Assembly: GCA_964467255.1 (NCBI GenBank)
Contig: CAYXPR010000016.1
Location: 1 to 41,468, forward strand
Length of the DNA: 41,468 bases
Direction: 5' to 3'
Source: CAYXPR01 sp964467255
GTDB taxonomy: Bacteria > Pseudomonadota > Alphaproteobacteria > Rickettsiales > RGZB01
Every line of letters begins with the position of its first letter. The first letter of the stretch is position 1. The translations under genes were made by a program, and so were the position numbers. Shown one piece after another: positions 31,996-40,651 of the stretch. The notes beneath the pieces were generated by a model. The model did not search any database and was not told where the DNA came from. It saw only the letters and a list, made by a program, of their open reading frames with translations.

Positions 31996-33153
31996 CTATA
32001 GCTTAAATTGCTTACGAAGATGTGGTCGTTTCATATTCTGGTTGAGTATATATTTACCCACGCCAACATCATACCCAAAATTTTCTTTTAGAACATGTGC
32101 AAAAAATTCTGCATTCTTTCTCTTATCAGAGCGGTAGTGATTCAGAAACTCAAGCAAATGCAGGCTTGCTGAAATATCGTTGTCAGCGCTGGCGACGTTC
32201 GGCGTATCTACAACGCAACTATAAAAAAGCGGAATCTTTTTATAATTGCCATAATTCTCATTCAAGTAATATTGATAATTCTTCGGTGCCAAGTAGTTGT
32301 TTCCATTAAAAAGCAGGGGGGCGAGCACAAATTTTTTATTTACCCACCCTAAGGCTCTGTTAGAGACACCGTGCCAATAATACTGACCCGCAGCATGGTG
32401 AATAAAAATGTCAATTTTGCACCCACCATCATGCTTTACCTGAAAAACAAAGTCGTTTTTGGAAATTACTTTTTTGAACTTCGGATTGTCTCTAAAAACC
32501 GCTGCCAATCTTTCTGACGTGCATTGGTGCTGAAAAACACCGACATCAATATCATAGTCCCATGGGAAGAATTCTTTATTGCGTACCGCCGCAAGGAGTG
32601 TGCCGCTACATAAGAAAAAGGGAATTTTGTTTGAATCTAATATGGCCTTTAAATCCTCAAGGGCTGCTTTTGCAGCGGAGGCATTGAAAACCTGCCCTCT
32701 TTTTTTAGCGACCGTTGAATGTGCGAATTGGATATCAAACCCTCTTTCAAGGTGTTTTCGTGACTTCGCAAATTGCGTTTTTCCTAACGCTGCATATAAC
32801 GCCGACAACATGAATTGGTATTCGACCTTATTCAAAAATGGCGCAACCGGGCTAGAAAGTATAAATTCCAACAGTATTTGAGCGTCTTCTCGCGTTTCAA
32901 CACACCTCAAAAAATGGCGATTGAGGGATCCGCGACCTTTTAGAATTCGGCTCATTGCCTGAATGCTACGCCCCAAAGGGATGCATTCTCTTCTTTTATA
33001 AAGCCGTGTAATAATGATGTTTAAGCCGGGTTGATGGCGCAACCGCTTTGTTACCGGAAGGTAATATAAAACAAAGCAAAAAATCCGCCCTAACGCAGGT
33101 TCGCGGAGCAAGGCTCGCGACTTCGACATCATTAGAGTGCGGATTGATGGCAT
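31996..33153 (-). CDS. LicD/fukutin-related nucleotidyl- or phosphotransferase-like protein
   Basis: 385 residues. The N-terminal ~150 residues (helical, basic: KRLRHQPGLNIIITRLYKRRE) have no recognised domain. The C-terminal half has the LicD/FKRP pattern: a helix, then FFLCSGTLLAAVRNKEFFPWDYDIDVGVF (about 180-208; Asp-x-Asp metal pair) and CKIDIFIHH. These enzymes transfer phosphocholine, glycerol phosphate or ribitol phosphate from a CDP donor to a glycan. The adjacent cytidylyltransferase (7 nt upstream) could provide CDP-glycerol or a related donor. The start at 33153 is the longest; ATGs at 33132 and 33129 are possible. No signal peptide. Confidence 0.75.
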   Translation of the reverse strand: MPSIRTLMMSKSRALLREPALGRIFCFVLYYLPVTKRLRHQPGLNIIITRLYKRRECIPLGRSIQAMSRILKGRGSLNRHFLRCVETREDAQILLEFILSSPVAPFLNKVEYQFMLSALYAALGKTQFAKSRKHLERGFDIQFAHSTVAKKRGQVFNASAAKAALEDLKAILDSNKIPFFLCSGTLLAAVRNKEFFPWDYDIDVGVFQHQCTSERLAAVFRDNPKFKKVISKNDFVFQVKHDGGCKIDIFIHHAAGQYYWHGVSNRALGWVNKKFVLAPLLFNGNNYLAPKNYQYYLNENYGNYKKIPLFYSCVVDTPNVASADNDISASLHLLEFLNHYRSDKRKNAEFFAHVLKENFGYDVGVGKYILNQNMKRPHLRKQFKL

Positions 33154-33160
33154 GTGGGAA

Positions 33161-33565
33161 TTACTTTAAATCACGAGATAGGGCTTCGATAATGCGCGAC
33201 GTGGCAATGTTTTTAGTACGAGGCAAGTAAACGACCTCACAGATTTCCTTGAAGCCATCAAATTTTTGGGTCCAATCTTCCCCCATCACCAGTATGTCGG
33301 CCTTGGCGGATTTAATATACCCCTCTTTTGCAGCAAAGCTTTCTTCTAAAAAAACATCGGAGACAAACTTAAGCGAGCCGACGATTTCCAAGCGTTCTTG
33401 CTGACTGTAAACAGGATAGAGGCCCTTTTTTTTGTAGTTGAATTCGTCGGAAGAAACACCAACTACCAGCTGATCCGCCAATGCTTTAGCACGTTTGAGT
33501 AAATTAAAGTGACCCACGTGGAACACATCAAATGTGCCAAAAGTAATAGCTGTTCTATATACCAT
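33161..33565 (-). CDS. Glycerol-3-phosphate cytidylyltransferase-like protein (TagD type)
   Basis: 134 residues, the usual length for the family. TFGTFDVFHVGHFNLLKRAK contains the HxGH nucleotidyltransferase motif (H16, H19). VVGVSSDEFNYKKKG, ILVMGEDW and the C-terminal RTKNIATSRII (family RTxGISTT) complete the signature. It should form a CDP-alcohol such as CDP-glycerol from CTP. In Gram-negative bacteria such enzymes feed glycerol-phosphate or similar decoration of surface glycans. It is first in the minus-strand run with the LicD-like gene and trpS. The exact alcohol is uncertain. Confidence 0.82.
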   Translation of the reverse strand: MVYRTAITFGTFDVFHVGHFNLLKRAKALADQLVVGVSSDEFNYKKKGLYPVYSQQERLEIVGSLKFVSDVFLEESFAAKEGYIKSAKADILVMGEDWTQKFDGFKEICEVVYLPRTKNIATSRIIEALSRDLK

Positions 33566-33662
33566 TGTTGTACATTATTTGAATAATCGTTTTATACTGC
33601 ATAAATCTTTACTACTTATCAACCCTTTTCCTTTAAGGTAACAGGAAGGGAGATACAGTGCT

Positions 33663-34841
33663 GTGCTGAGTAATCCTAGAAAAGAACAGATATATAAAAG
33701 CCTTTCGCTGATGGGGCCGGAAATGCCTCAGGAGGATTTTTATATCCAGAACGGTGAAGCAATCGACGATTTACGAGCCGTGTTACAAGATGTGCTGGAT
33801 GAAAAACTCGGCCTTATCGGCATCAATAAAACGGATCCTAAATTATTCGGTGGCATAGTTGGTGGGGCTATAGCGGGAGCAAAAATCCTTGATGCGGATT
33901 ACACCTTAGATTTTGCACCAGGCCGAGCATGGGACGATGAAACAAAATTACAGCTACGCCAGGTAACCGGTTTGCGCCTGACACTGGAATCAACAGAGGC
34001 CTTTGAGGCAATTGCTTTATTCCGAGATCAGCAGGAAAGGCGGTTCGGGGCCATTGACAGAGCAATAGAAGATTTTGCCTCCGGCCGGCAAGTTCCAAGT
34101 GAGGCGGCAGAGGAACTCAGCGATCTGTTTGCCGATCTTGGACAAGCAGCAAGTGACTCAGCCTCGCGGAATGAAAATCCAGAGGTCATGGGCTTCAGTC
34201 TACTCAATGACAAATATATCCCTGCGATGCGAAAAATGTTAGTCACCGCAGCCGTGGAAGCTAAAAAACCTGGCCTCGCACGGTGTGAGTTTTCTACCGA
34301 GTGGCTACCTGCCGCTTACGAAACCGCTGCGGATGCACTGCAGTTAGTATTGCGTGAAGAAATGGGTTTGGAAGGCAATCTTTTTACGATTACTCCGCCA
34401 CGCCAGACCGGAACGGGCGATGATGCTAGCAGCAAAAGCCCAATGGTGCTTTCTGCTATTAAGGATCTTTTTTTGCATGCGTTATCGGAAATTTCACAGG
34501 GTTATTTAGAAAAGCTAGCCGCCATGTCGCCCAATGCCTTCAGCATGGAAATAATCGGTACCCACGCAGAAGCCTTACGGATGGATGGGGGGAAGATGCG
34601 CCTGGCGGGCGAACAAATGAAAAACCTTGTGGCCAATGCCGAAGGCAACAGCACTGGCATGGATGTTAGCATTGCCACAAAAATCAACATGAAGGGTTTA
34701 TTGAAAGAGGCTGAAAAGGAGGGGAATTTTGAGTTTATGATTCTTTTAAGCTCAGTAGTTACAACACTACAGGCGGCACGTGATTCAGACCCGAGAAACA
34801 GGATTAATGATGTGGGCGGTGATAAACAGCACGGCGTTTGA
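33663..34841 (+). CDS. Hypothetical protein of 392 aa
   Basis: I recognise no family. The protein is acidic, mainly helical and without signal peptide or transmembrane helices, so probably cytoplasmic. One Gly/Ala-rich stretch near residues 60-75 (KLFGGIVGGAIAGAKI) could pack as a helix hairpin. Helices such as AIDRAIEDFASGRQVPSEAAEEL and LKEAEKEGNFEFMILLSSVVTTLQAARDSD alternate with linkers (TPPRQTGTGDDASSKSP). The start is GTG with a purine-rich AGGAAGGGAGA 8 nt upstream, which supports it. Upstream, ATTATT-TG-AATAAT forms a small inverted repeat in the divergent gap with the TagD-type gene. It stands alone, followed by a large AT palindrome. Confidence 0.65.
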   Translation: MLSNPRKEQIYKSLSLMGPEMPQEDFYIQNGEAIDDLRAVLQDVLDEKLGLIGINKTDPKLFGGIVGGAIAGAKILDADYTLDFAPGRAWDDETKLQLRQVTGLRLTLESTEAFEAIALFRDQQERRFGAIDRAIEDFASGRQVPSEAAEELSDLFADLGQAASDSASRNENPEVMGFSLLNDKYIPAMRKMLVTAAVEAKKPGLARCEFSTEWLPAAYETAADALQLVLREEMGLEGNLFTITPPRQTGTGDDASSKSPMVLSAIKDLFLHALSEISQGYLEKLAAMSPNAFSMEIIGTHAEALRMDGGKMRLAGEQMKNLVANAEGNSTGMDVSIATKINMKGLLKEAEKEGNFEFMILLSSVVTTLQAARDSDPRNRINDVGGDKQHGV

Positions 34842-34861
34842 AAGAACGCTGCCTGATTCTC

Positions 34862-34896
34862 TATAATCTATATTATTTTCCATAATATAGATTATA
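34862..34896. repeat. Perfect 15-bp AT-rich inverted repeat
   Basis: TATAATCTATATTAT (34862-34876), loop TTTCC, then the exact complement ATAATATAGATTATA (34882-34896). It lies 20 bp after the hypothetical gene's stop and 141 bp before the next operon. With one G:C pair and no T-run it is unlike an intrinsic terminator; cruciform, operator or RNA-processing roles are possible. Confidence 0.75.
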
Positions 34897-35037
34897 ATAC
34901 ATATGGGTTATGGTAACACAGTGCATAAAAATAGTATAAGCCCTTAAAAAACAGCTTAAAATCTTAACGCCAGCATGGTACTGTGCCGCCCAAGTTTAAT
35001 CGGACGGTTATCCTAGGTAAGGAATCTCCCTCCCCAT

Positions 35038-36357
35038 ATGTCGATCGATGTCATCCGCGAAACACTGCAGGCACTGCTGAGCATTATTATTGCGCTCATT
35101 TTTTGCTATACCTGCCGGCACTATTTCTTTTCGCTGAACCGCATTTATGCGCGGCAGCGCCATCCGTATCAAATGATTCCGTTTGCCGATTGGCCCAAAG
35201 TAACCATTTTTGTGGCGGCGCATAACGAAGAAAAAGTAATCGGTAACTCTATTGAGAACCTGCTGAAGGTCGATTATCCGGCTCACTTGCTTCAGATTAT
35301 CGTGGTGAATGACCGCTCCAAAGACCGAACCAAAGAAATTGTAGACGCATACATTGCCAAGAACCCCGGTCGGCTGGAAGCCTTTCACCGCGTGGATGGC
35401 ATGCCTGGAAAACCAGCTGCCTTGCAGGATGCCTTCCCGATGGCTAAGGGTGAAATCTTTATTTTCTTTGATGCCGATTATTTGCCGGGTGAACGGCTTA
35501 TCAAGCAGCTCGTTTCACCATTTTACGACCCTCAGATTGGTTTAGTGATGGGCCGCGTGATACCCATCAACTCTGCCAGCAACCTCCTCACCCGCCTGAT
35601 TGAGCTTGAACGCACGGGTGGTTATCAGGTCGACCAGCAGGCGCGCATGAATTTAAACCTCGTGCCACAATATGGCGGAACGGTGGGCGGCGTGCGCCGA
35701 AGCATGCTTGAAATGCTTGGCGGCTGGAATATGAAAGCCTTGGCGGAAGACACCGACATCACCATCCGCAGCCTTATCAAGGGTTATAAAACGGCCTACC
35801 TGAATTATTCCGAATGCTATGAGGAATCGCCGGAACAATGGAGCGTGCGCATCCGCCAAATCAAACGTTGGTGCAAGGGCCACAACCAAGTTTTTTATCA
35901 TAACTTTTTCAAAATATTTGATCCCGAAAATGAGTTTATTCCACTGCGCCAGCGCTTCGACGGGCTGATGCTACTGTTCCTGTATCTGATGTCACCACTA
36001 CTGGTGGTTGGTTGGATGATTACGCTTGTTCTGGTCTATATCTCTTCCGAAATGCCAGAGAATGAAATTCTCTTCTTGTGCTACATGGCTTTCTCATCGC
36101 TCGGTAATTTTGCGGCGTACTTTGAAATTGCAACGGGCGTGCACTTTGACCGCGGCAAGCAAAAACTCTGGCTGTTACCGCTTAATATTTTGAACTTTAT
36201 CGTTTCTGCCGTGAGCATCACAAATGCCAGCGTTTCCCAATTATGGCAGATGATTACGCGCCGGAATAAAGAGCATAAATGGGAAAAAACCATTCGCTAT
36301 CGCAAGCCGGATGCACCATCGGTCCCTCCTCCCGCCGCCACCGGAGGAGCAAGCTAA
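35038..36357 (+). CDS. Processive GT2 polysaccharide synthase
   Basis: 439 residues. An N-terminal transmembrane helix (ALLSIIIALIFCYT) is followed by a cytoplasmic GT2 domain with VTIFVAAHNEEKVI, VVNDRSKDRT, IFIFFDADYLPGE (DxD), QYGGTVGGVRRSML, AEDTDITIR (catalytic Asp region) and the processivity motif QIKRWCKGH (Q-x2-RW). Three to four C-terminal helices form the export pore. This is the BcsA/HasA/NodC-like synthase layout, so one protein both polymerises and secretes the chain. Polymer unknown. A UDP-GlcNAc 2-epimerase two genes later suggests an aminosugar. It has no PilZ domain. First gene of a four-gene operon. Confidence 0.88.
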   Translation: MSIDVIRETLQALLSIIIALIFCYTCRHYFFSLNRIYARQRHPYQMIPFADWPKVTIFVAAHNEEKVIGNSIENLLKVDYPAHLLQIIVVNDRSKDRTKEIVDAYIAKNPGRLEAFHRVDGMPGKPAALQDAFPMAKGEIFIFFDADYLPGERLIKQLVSPFYDPQIGLVMGRVIPINSASNLLTRLIELERTGGYQVDQQARMNLNLVPQYGGTVGGVRRSMLEMLGGWNMKALAEDTDITIRSLIKGYKTAYLNYSECYEESPEQWSVRIRQIKRWCKGHNQVFYHNFFKIFDPENEFIPLRQRFDGLMLLFLYLMSPLLVVGWMITLVLVYISSEMPENEILFLCYMAFSSLGNFAAYFEIATGVHFDRGKQKLWLLPLNILNFIVSAVSITNASVSQLWQMITRRNKEHKWEKTIRYRKPDAPSVPPPAATGGAS

Positions 36358-37463
36358 TGTGGTCTTTAATGTTAGTGATGGCACTGCTGCTGCTGATGCT
36401 GATTCCGCTTATACCGGCGTTCACCGAACTGTATTTAAAGCAAGACGCCGAGCCGGTGCGCATTGGTAAATTCAGCTACCTTGATATTGACAGCTACAGC
36501 CGCGGCTTCGAGAATTTCTTAAAAAACAAGTTCAAAGGTCTGATTGGCCCAGACTGCAGTTTTATTGAACCAGAAAATAAGGAAGGCACCTTCAATAACC
36601 AACCGTACCTTTACCTTAAAAAACCCGTCGCCCGCCAAGAACTGGTGAGTGATATTGAAAAAAATATGTTGTTTACCACTCGCATGATTCTGTCGGAACC
36701 TGACATTGAACTACCCAGCAACATGCTTTATGAAAGCGAGGTGTTTGCCAAAGGTTCGCTTGCCACGGGCAGGAATAATTATCTGAAAGCGGCTATGGCT
36801 CACGGAGATGTTTTTGTGCAGCCCAACACCGAAGTGCTGCGGTGGATATCGTCGCGTGGCACTCTTTCTGCACACGGCCCTGCGACATTCCATGGCCGCC
36901 TTTCTGCTGCTCAAAAAATCATTGCCGATAACAATATCCTTTTTAAGTGGATGGCTGCGCCTGAAATTATAACCAACCCTTCAGAAACCGTTTCAACCAT
37001 TGCGGCAGACTACAGGGAGTCTATCAGCTACAACGATACGCCCATCACTGAATTGGAGCATATCGACCTAATTGAAATACTTGGAAACGTTGCCTTCATT
37101 CGCGGTAATCTTGCTCCTCCGCCCAACTGGCGCTCCTCGCTCGACATTATTGCCACCGGAAATATCACGTTGATGGAAAACACTATTCTTTCTGGTAAGG
37201 TGAAGGCTAACGGCGATTTAATTACGGGCCATCACTGTAAGTTAATGCAATCTGTTGTGAGCAGTAAAAATATCCTGATTCGTGAAGGCTCCTTCGTGAA
37301 GGGCCCGCTCCTTGCGGAAGATATCATTGAAATTATCGCTGCTACGGTTGGAGAGCCGGAACAGCCCTCCTCGATTTACGCACGCGAGGTTAGCCTGATT
37401 GGCTCGTGCAAAGTGTTTGGGTCCATTTACGCAGAAGATAAAGGTGAAGTAAGGAAAATATAA
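36357..37463 (+). CDS. Membrane-anchored bactofilin-like (polymer-forming) beta-helix protein
   Basis: 368 residues. One N-terminal transmembrane helix (MWSLMLVMALLLLMLIPLIP) precedes an extracytoplasmic part. From about 120 onward short repeats of alternating hydrophobic residues and Gly/Asn turns indicate a right-handed beta-helix: SEVFAKGSLATG, GDVFVQPNTEV, GTLSAHGPATFHGRL, AFIRGNLAPP, LDIIATGNITLMENTILSGK, ANGDLITGHHCK, KNILIREGSFVKGPLL, IYAREVSLIGSCKVFGSIYAE. The C-terminal half resembles the polymer-forming cytoskeletal (bactofilin) domain, but here it is anchored and probably periplasmic. The ATG at 36357 shares a base with the synthase stop (TAATG) and has a GGAGGAG ribosome-binding site. 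Probably a scaffold for the synthase. Confidence 0.65.
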   Translation: MWSLMLVMALLLLMLIPLIPAFTELYLKQDAEPVRIGKFSYLDIDSYSRGFENFLKNKFKGLIGPDCSFIEPENKEGTFNNQPYLYLKKPVARQELVSDIEKNMLFTTRMILSEPDIELPSNMLYESEVFAKGSLATGRNNYLKAAMAHGDVFVQPNTEVLRWISSRGTLSAHGPATFHGRLSAAQKIIADNNILFKWMAAPEIITNPSETVSTIAADYRESISYNDTPITELEHIDLIEILGNVAFIRGNLAPPPNWRSSLDIIATGNITLMENTILSGKVKANGDLITGHHCKLMQSVVSSKNILIREGSFVKGPLLAEDIIEIIAATVGEPEQPSSIYAREVSLIGSCKVFGSIYAEDKGEVRKI

Positions 37464-37467
37464 TTTT

Positions 37468-38631
37468 ATGCAAGACACACTACAAGTATTGATGATTATC
37501 GGCACGCGCCCTGAAATTATTAAAATGGCACCCGTATACCACGCCTGCAAAAAAGCGGGCTTCCGCACCGCCATCCTCCATTCTGGCCAGCATACCGGTC
37601 TTGCTAGCCCTTTTTATAAAATCTTCAAAATCACGCCTGAATATAGCCTTAAGCTTTCGCGTAAAAGTAAAATCAGTGACGGACAGCACCTCGCGAACCG
37701 CTTTAGCCAGCTGGTCAGTAAAATCTCAGATGTGCTGTCAAACCTTAAGCCAAGCGTTGTTTTAGTGCATGGTGACACGCTCACCGCGCATGCCGCAGCC
37801 TTGGCCGCGTTTTACCATAAAATACCCATCGGGCATGTTGAGGCTGGCCTACGCTCACACATTATCGAAGACCCCTTCCCGGAAGAAATGAACCGTAGCA
37901 TGATTGCGCGCATCGCAAAGTGGCATTTCTGCCCCACGCAGCAGGCGCAGGAAAACCTTATCCGCGAAGGTATCGACAAAAAGAATACACTCGTAACAGG
38001 CAATACCGTGATTGATGCCGTGCTGGAAATTGTGGCAAACCCGCAATTAAAAAAATTCCTCAACGAAAAACTGATTCATTTTTTAAAGCAGCATAAGCGC
38101 TACATCCTGGTTACACTGCATCGTCGCGAGAACATTCCTAAAAACATTAAACCGCTATTCCAAAACCTCCAGAGCCTTATCGCTAAGCACCCTGACATTG
38201 GTGTGATCTGGCCACTGCACATGAACCCGGATGCCAAGAATACTTTGACAGACCTCAAAAAAACACTGACGGCAAACGAGGCCAAGCGCCTGATGATTTG
38301 CAGCCCGCTGGATTATATGAAGCTGGTGTATGTGCTCAACAACATCTGGCTTGTGATTACTGACTCCGGCGGTATTCAGGAAGAATCTTCTGCCCTGAAT
38401 AAACCGATTATCGTGGCGCGTAAAACCACGGAGCGCCCTGAAATTATTAGCTCCGGCAAGGGCGTATTGATTCCCCCCACCGACAGCCGCATCGGCGAAA
38501 TGGTGCAGGAACTGATGCAAAACCCCGAGCGCTACAAAAAAATGCAGGCCTCAAAAAATCCATTCGGGGATGGTAAAGCCTCCGAACGGATTGTGAAGTC
38601 GCTTCAGAAGCATCTGGCAAAAGGCAAGTAA
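37468..38631 (+). CDS. wecB: UDP-N-acetylglucosamine 2-epimerase (non-hydrolysing)
   Basis: 387 residues, GT-B-like fold. Motifs: LMIIGTRPEIIKMAPVY at the start, VLVHGDTLTAHAAALAAF, GHVEAGLRSH, FPEEMNRSMI, LVTLHRRENI, VIWPLHMNP, and VITDSGGIQEESSALNKP, which holds the UDP-sugar. It converts UDP-GlcNAc to UDP-ManNAc, a precursor for ManNAc- or ManNAcA-containing polymers. It lies 4 nt after the beta-helix protein gene and overlaps the next start (TAATG), so it belongs to the synthase operon and probably supplies its substrate. Symbol given by family; substrate assignment is strong, pathway inferred. Confidence 0.9.
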   Translation: MQDTLQVLMIIGTRPEIIKMAPVYHACKKAGFRTAILHSGQHTGLASPFYKIFKITPEYSLKLSRKSKISDGQHLANRFSQLVSKISDVLSNLKPSVVLVHGDTLTAHAAALAAFYHKIPIGHVEAGLRSHIIEDPFPEEMNRSMIARIAKWHFCPTQQAQENLIREGIDKKNTLVTGNTVIDAVLEIVANPQLKKFLNEKLIHFLKQHKRYILVTLHRRENIPKNIKPLFQNLQSLIAKHPDIGVIWPLHMNPDAKNTLTDLKKTLTANEAKRLMICSPLDYMKLVYVLNNIWLVITDSGGIQEESSALNKPIIVARKTTERPEIISSGKGVLIPPTDSRIGEMVQELMQNPERYKKMQASKNPFGDGKASERIVKSLQKHLAKGK

Positions 38632-39458
38632 TGCAACTACCGAAGCATTTAGCTGAGCGCGTTGAGCTCTTGAAAAAATCCGGCTACCGCGGCGGGATTA
38701 TCGGGACACACCGCGCACGCACATCTATTCCCTTCACGGCTGGAATCTTTTTTTCCATTCTGCTGATTCCTATTTTTTATACTGCGGCGCTATGGCACGC
38801 CCAAGACCAGATTACAGTGTTGTGGTACGGCATCTTTGAGTTCTGGTTTGATAAGCTGAATATCAACGGCGATATCAACATCCACAATTACACCATTCTT
38901 TTCCAGCCGCTGGTATTCCCCTACCCGCATATTTACACTGGCCTTCCCACTATGGCTGACATGGTGTGGTGCGGAATCACCGTTATCATTTCATTTCTGA
39001 TTGCTTTTGTACTGATGCGGAAATTTGCAGACAGAAACATGATACCGCTTGCGTATCTGTTCCGCATTTTCGGCTTCATCAATTTATGTACGATTATTTT
39101 CTTCCTGATTCGCCCCGAGGGTTATTTTTTTGGGGTAGATGATTATATCCGTGGCTGCCTTTCGGTGGGGTATATTTACCTTTACCTGCTCTCGCCTATT
39201 TTAGCCTTCACCTACAATATTTTCAGCATGAAGCTGCGCTACAAGCTGCTTATCCCCATCACGATGATTGGCTATTTTCTTGTCTTCCTGCCGCACTTGT
39301 TTTTGTTCCATGCGCTCATTCTTGTGAAATTTTCGATATTGTATCTGCCACTGCTTTACCTGATGTTCACGTTTCTGCCCGTGATGGCAATGACCGTGGG
39401 GATTTATGCGTTCTTTTTGGGCTTTAACGCCATTCCGCAGAGCGAGTTCGACAACTAG
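38631..39458 (+). CDS. Multi-pass membrane protein of unknown function in the synthase operon
   Basis: 275 residues with about seven transmembrane helices. The cytoplasmic N-terminus is basic (HLAERVELLKKSGYRGG). Helices include TAGIFFSILLIPIFYTAAL, CGITVIISFLIAFVLM, LFRIFGFINLCTIIFFLI, and a cluster of four near the C-terminus. A periplasmic loop after helix 1 has INGDINIHNYTILFQP, with FGVDDYIRG later. I recognise no family. Position as last gene of the synthase operon suggests a role in polymer export, modification or regulation. Its stop interlocks with the acyltransferase stop in CTAG. Confidence 0.75.
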   Translation: MQLPKHLAERVELLKKSGYRGGIIGTHRARTSIPFTAGIFFSILLIPIFYTAALWHAQDQITVLWYGIFEFWFDKLNINGDINIHNYTILFQPLVFPYPHIYTGLPTMADMVWCGITVIISFLIAFVLMRKFADRNMIPLAYLFRIFGFINLCTIIFFLIRPEGYFFGVDDYIRGCLSVGYIYLYLLSPILAFTYNIFSMKLRYKLLIPITMIGYFLVFLPHLFLFHALILVKFSILYLPLLYLMFTFLPVMAMTVGIYAFFLGFNAIPQSEFDN

Positions 39459-40573
39459 CCGCCCGCCAGTTTGCGGCCCAGTTTGCGCGCAGGTTTTTCA
39501 AGCAGTTCGTAGCTCAGGGTGCACGCAATCAGCATCAGTACAATAAACAGAAAGCCGTAGTAAGGCTTGTCGACCGTTTCAAAATGCCCTGAGTATTTGT
39601 AGATATAACCCAGCGGCAAATGCAGCAGGTAAATAGAATAGCTGATGCGGCCAAGGAAGGTAAAGGGCGCCAGCGCAAAGCACTTGCCTACCCAGCTATC
39701 CTTATAGAGCATCACGATAATCAGCGCCGGAAACAGCAGTAGCTGCAGCGCGTAGTCCACAAAAAGATATTGATGCACGTGTAGCAGGAATACCGTCAGA
39801 ATGAAGATAACTGCTTCAATCAACAACAATCGTTTTCCTAACAGTACCGGCAGATTTTGAAGGTAATGATAGATAAGCATACCTAGCGAGAAGCCTACAA
39901 TACCGCGTGCGATGGTGACGTTAAAAACAGCCTGATCTGCAATGGCGGCATTGAGTGTTTTGGGCGTAACGTTAATCAGGTACAGGCTGCACAGCAATGC
40001 AAGTGCCCACAGCAAAAAATTCGGCATGCCGCGCATTTTCCACACGCCGAAGAAGAACAGCAGGTTCACCACCCATTCCACTGAAACAGACCATGCGGGG
40101 CTATTCCACGGCGCGGCCATGCCGCCCACGTTACTGAGCAGCGTGAGCTGCAAAACAATGTTCCAAAGGAAGCGCGGCCCCATGCCAAAATCAATCGCAT
40201 TCAGAATGTTGTTGGGCTTGAGATACACAACGTTGATAACTAAAAATAGCGCGATACTGAAAATATAGAGCGGGTATAGTCGCGCTAAACGGCGAATCGC
40301 AAATGTGCGGAACGAAAGCTTGCGCTCCATGATGCTGGGTTCGTATTGCCGCGCAATAATAAAGCCGGAAAGAATGAAGAAGAAATCTACGGCCAGATAA
40401 CCGGATGTGGCAAATTGCGTGTCGGCAAAGAAGCCGTAAAAGTGATACAGCGCCACCATGAATGCGGCCACACCACGGCACCCTTCCAGCGCGGGAATAT
40501 ATCCCTGCCCTGTGTTTAGATGAGAAAGCTCTTTTGCTTTTTGGCCTTCGAGAATGGATGACTTAAACGCCAC
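39455..40573 (-). CDS. Acyltransferase-3 family membrane protein
   Basis: 372 residues, about ten transmembrane helices. Motifs of the OafA/ExoZ family are EGCRGVAAFMVALYHF (catalytic H in the first helix), AVDFFFILSGFIIARQYEP, RRLARLYPLYIF and FLGRISYSIYLLHLPLGY. Such enzymes carry acyl groups, usually acetyl, across the membrane onto surface glycans or lipids. It converges on the synthase operon and probably acylates its polymer or another surface glycan. A TATACT -10-like element lies 41 bp upstream on the minus strand (40614-40619). No SGNH domain is fused. Confidence 0.88.
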   Translation of the reverse strand: MAFKSSILEGQKAKELSHLNTGQGYIPALEGCRGVAAFMVALYHFYGFFADTQFATSGYLAVDFFFILSGFIIARQYEPSIMERKLSFRTFAIRRLARLYPLYIFSIALFLVINVVYLKPNNILNAIDFGMGPRFLWNIVLQLTLLSNVGGMAAPWNSPAWSVSVEWVVNLLFFFGVWKMRGMPNFLLWALALLCSLYLINVTPKTLNAAIADQAVFNVTIARGIVGFSLGMLIYHYLQNLPVLLGKRLLLIEAVIFILTVFLLHVHQYLFVDYALQLLLFPALIIVMLYKDSWVGKCFALAPFTFLGRISYSIYLLHLPLGYIYKYSGHFETVDKPYYGFLFIVLMLIACTLSYELLEKPARKLGRKLAGG

Positions 40574-40651
40574 GTGCTTTTTTGAAACCTGTGCTGTTGA
40601 CAGGCTAGAAGCTAGTATACCTGCGCTTTAATATCCATAAAAAATATCCTT

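Noticed and set aside
34944..34968. Possible CtrA box upstream of the synthase operon
   Set aside because: TTAA repeats are present but spaced by 8 and 4 bases, not the required 7.
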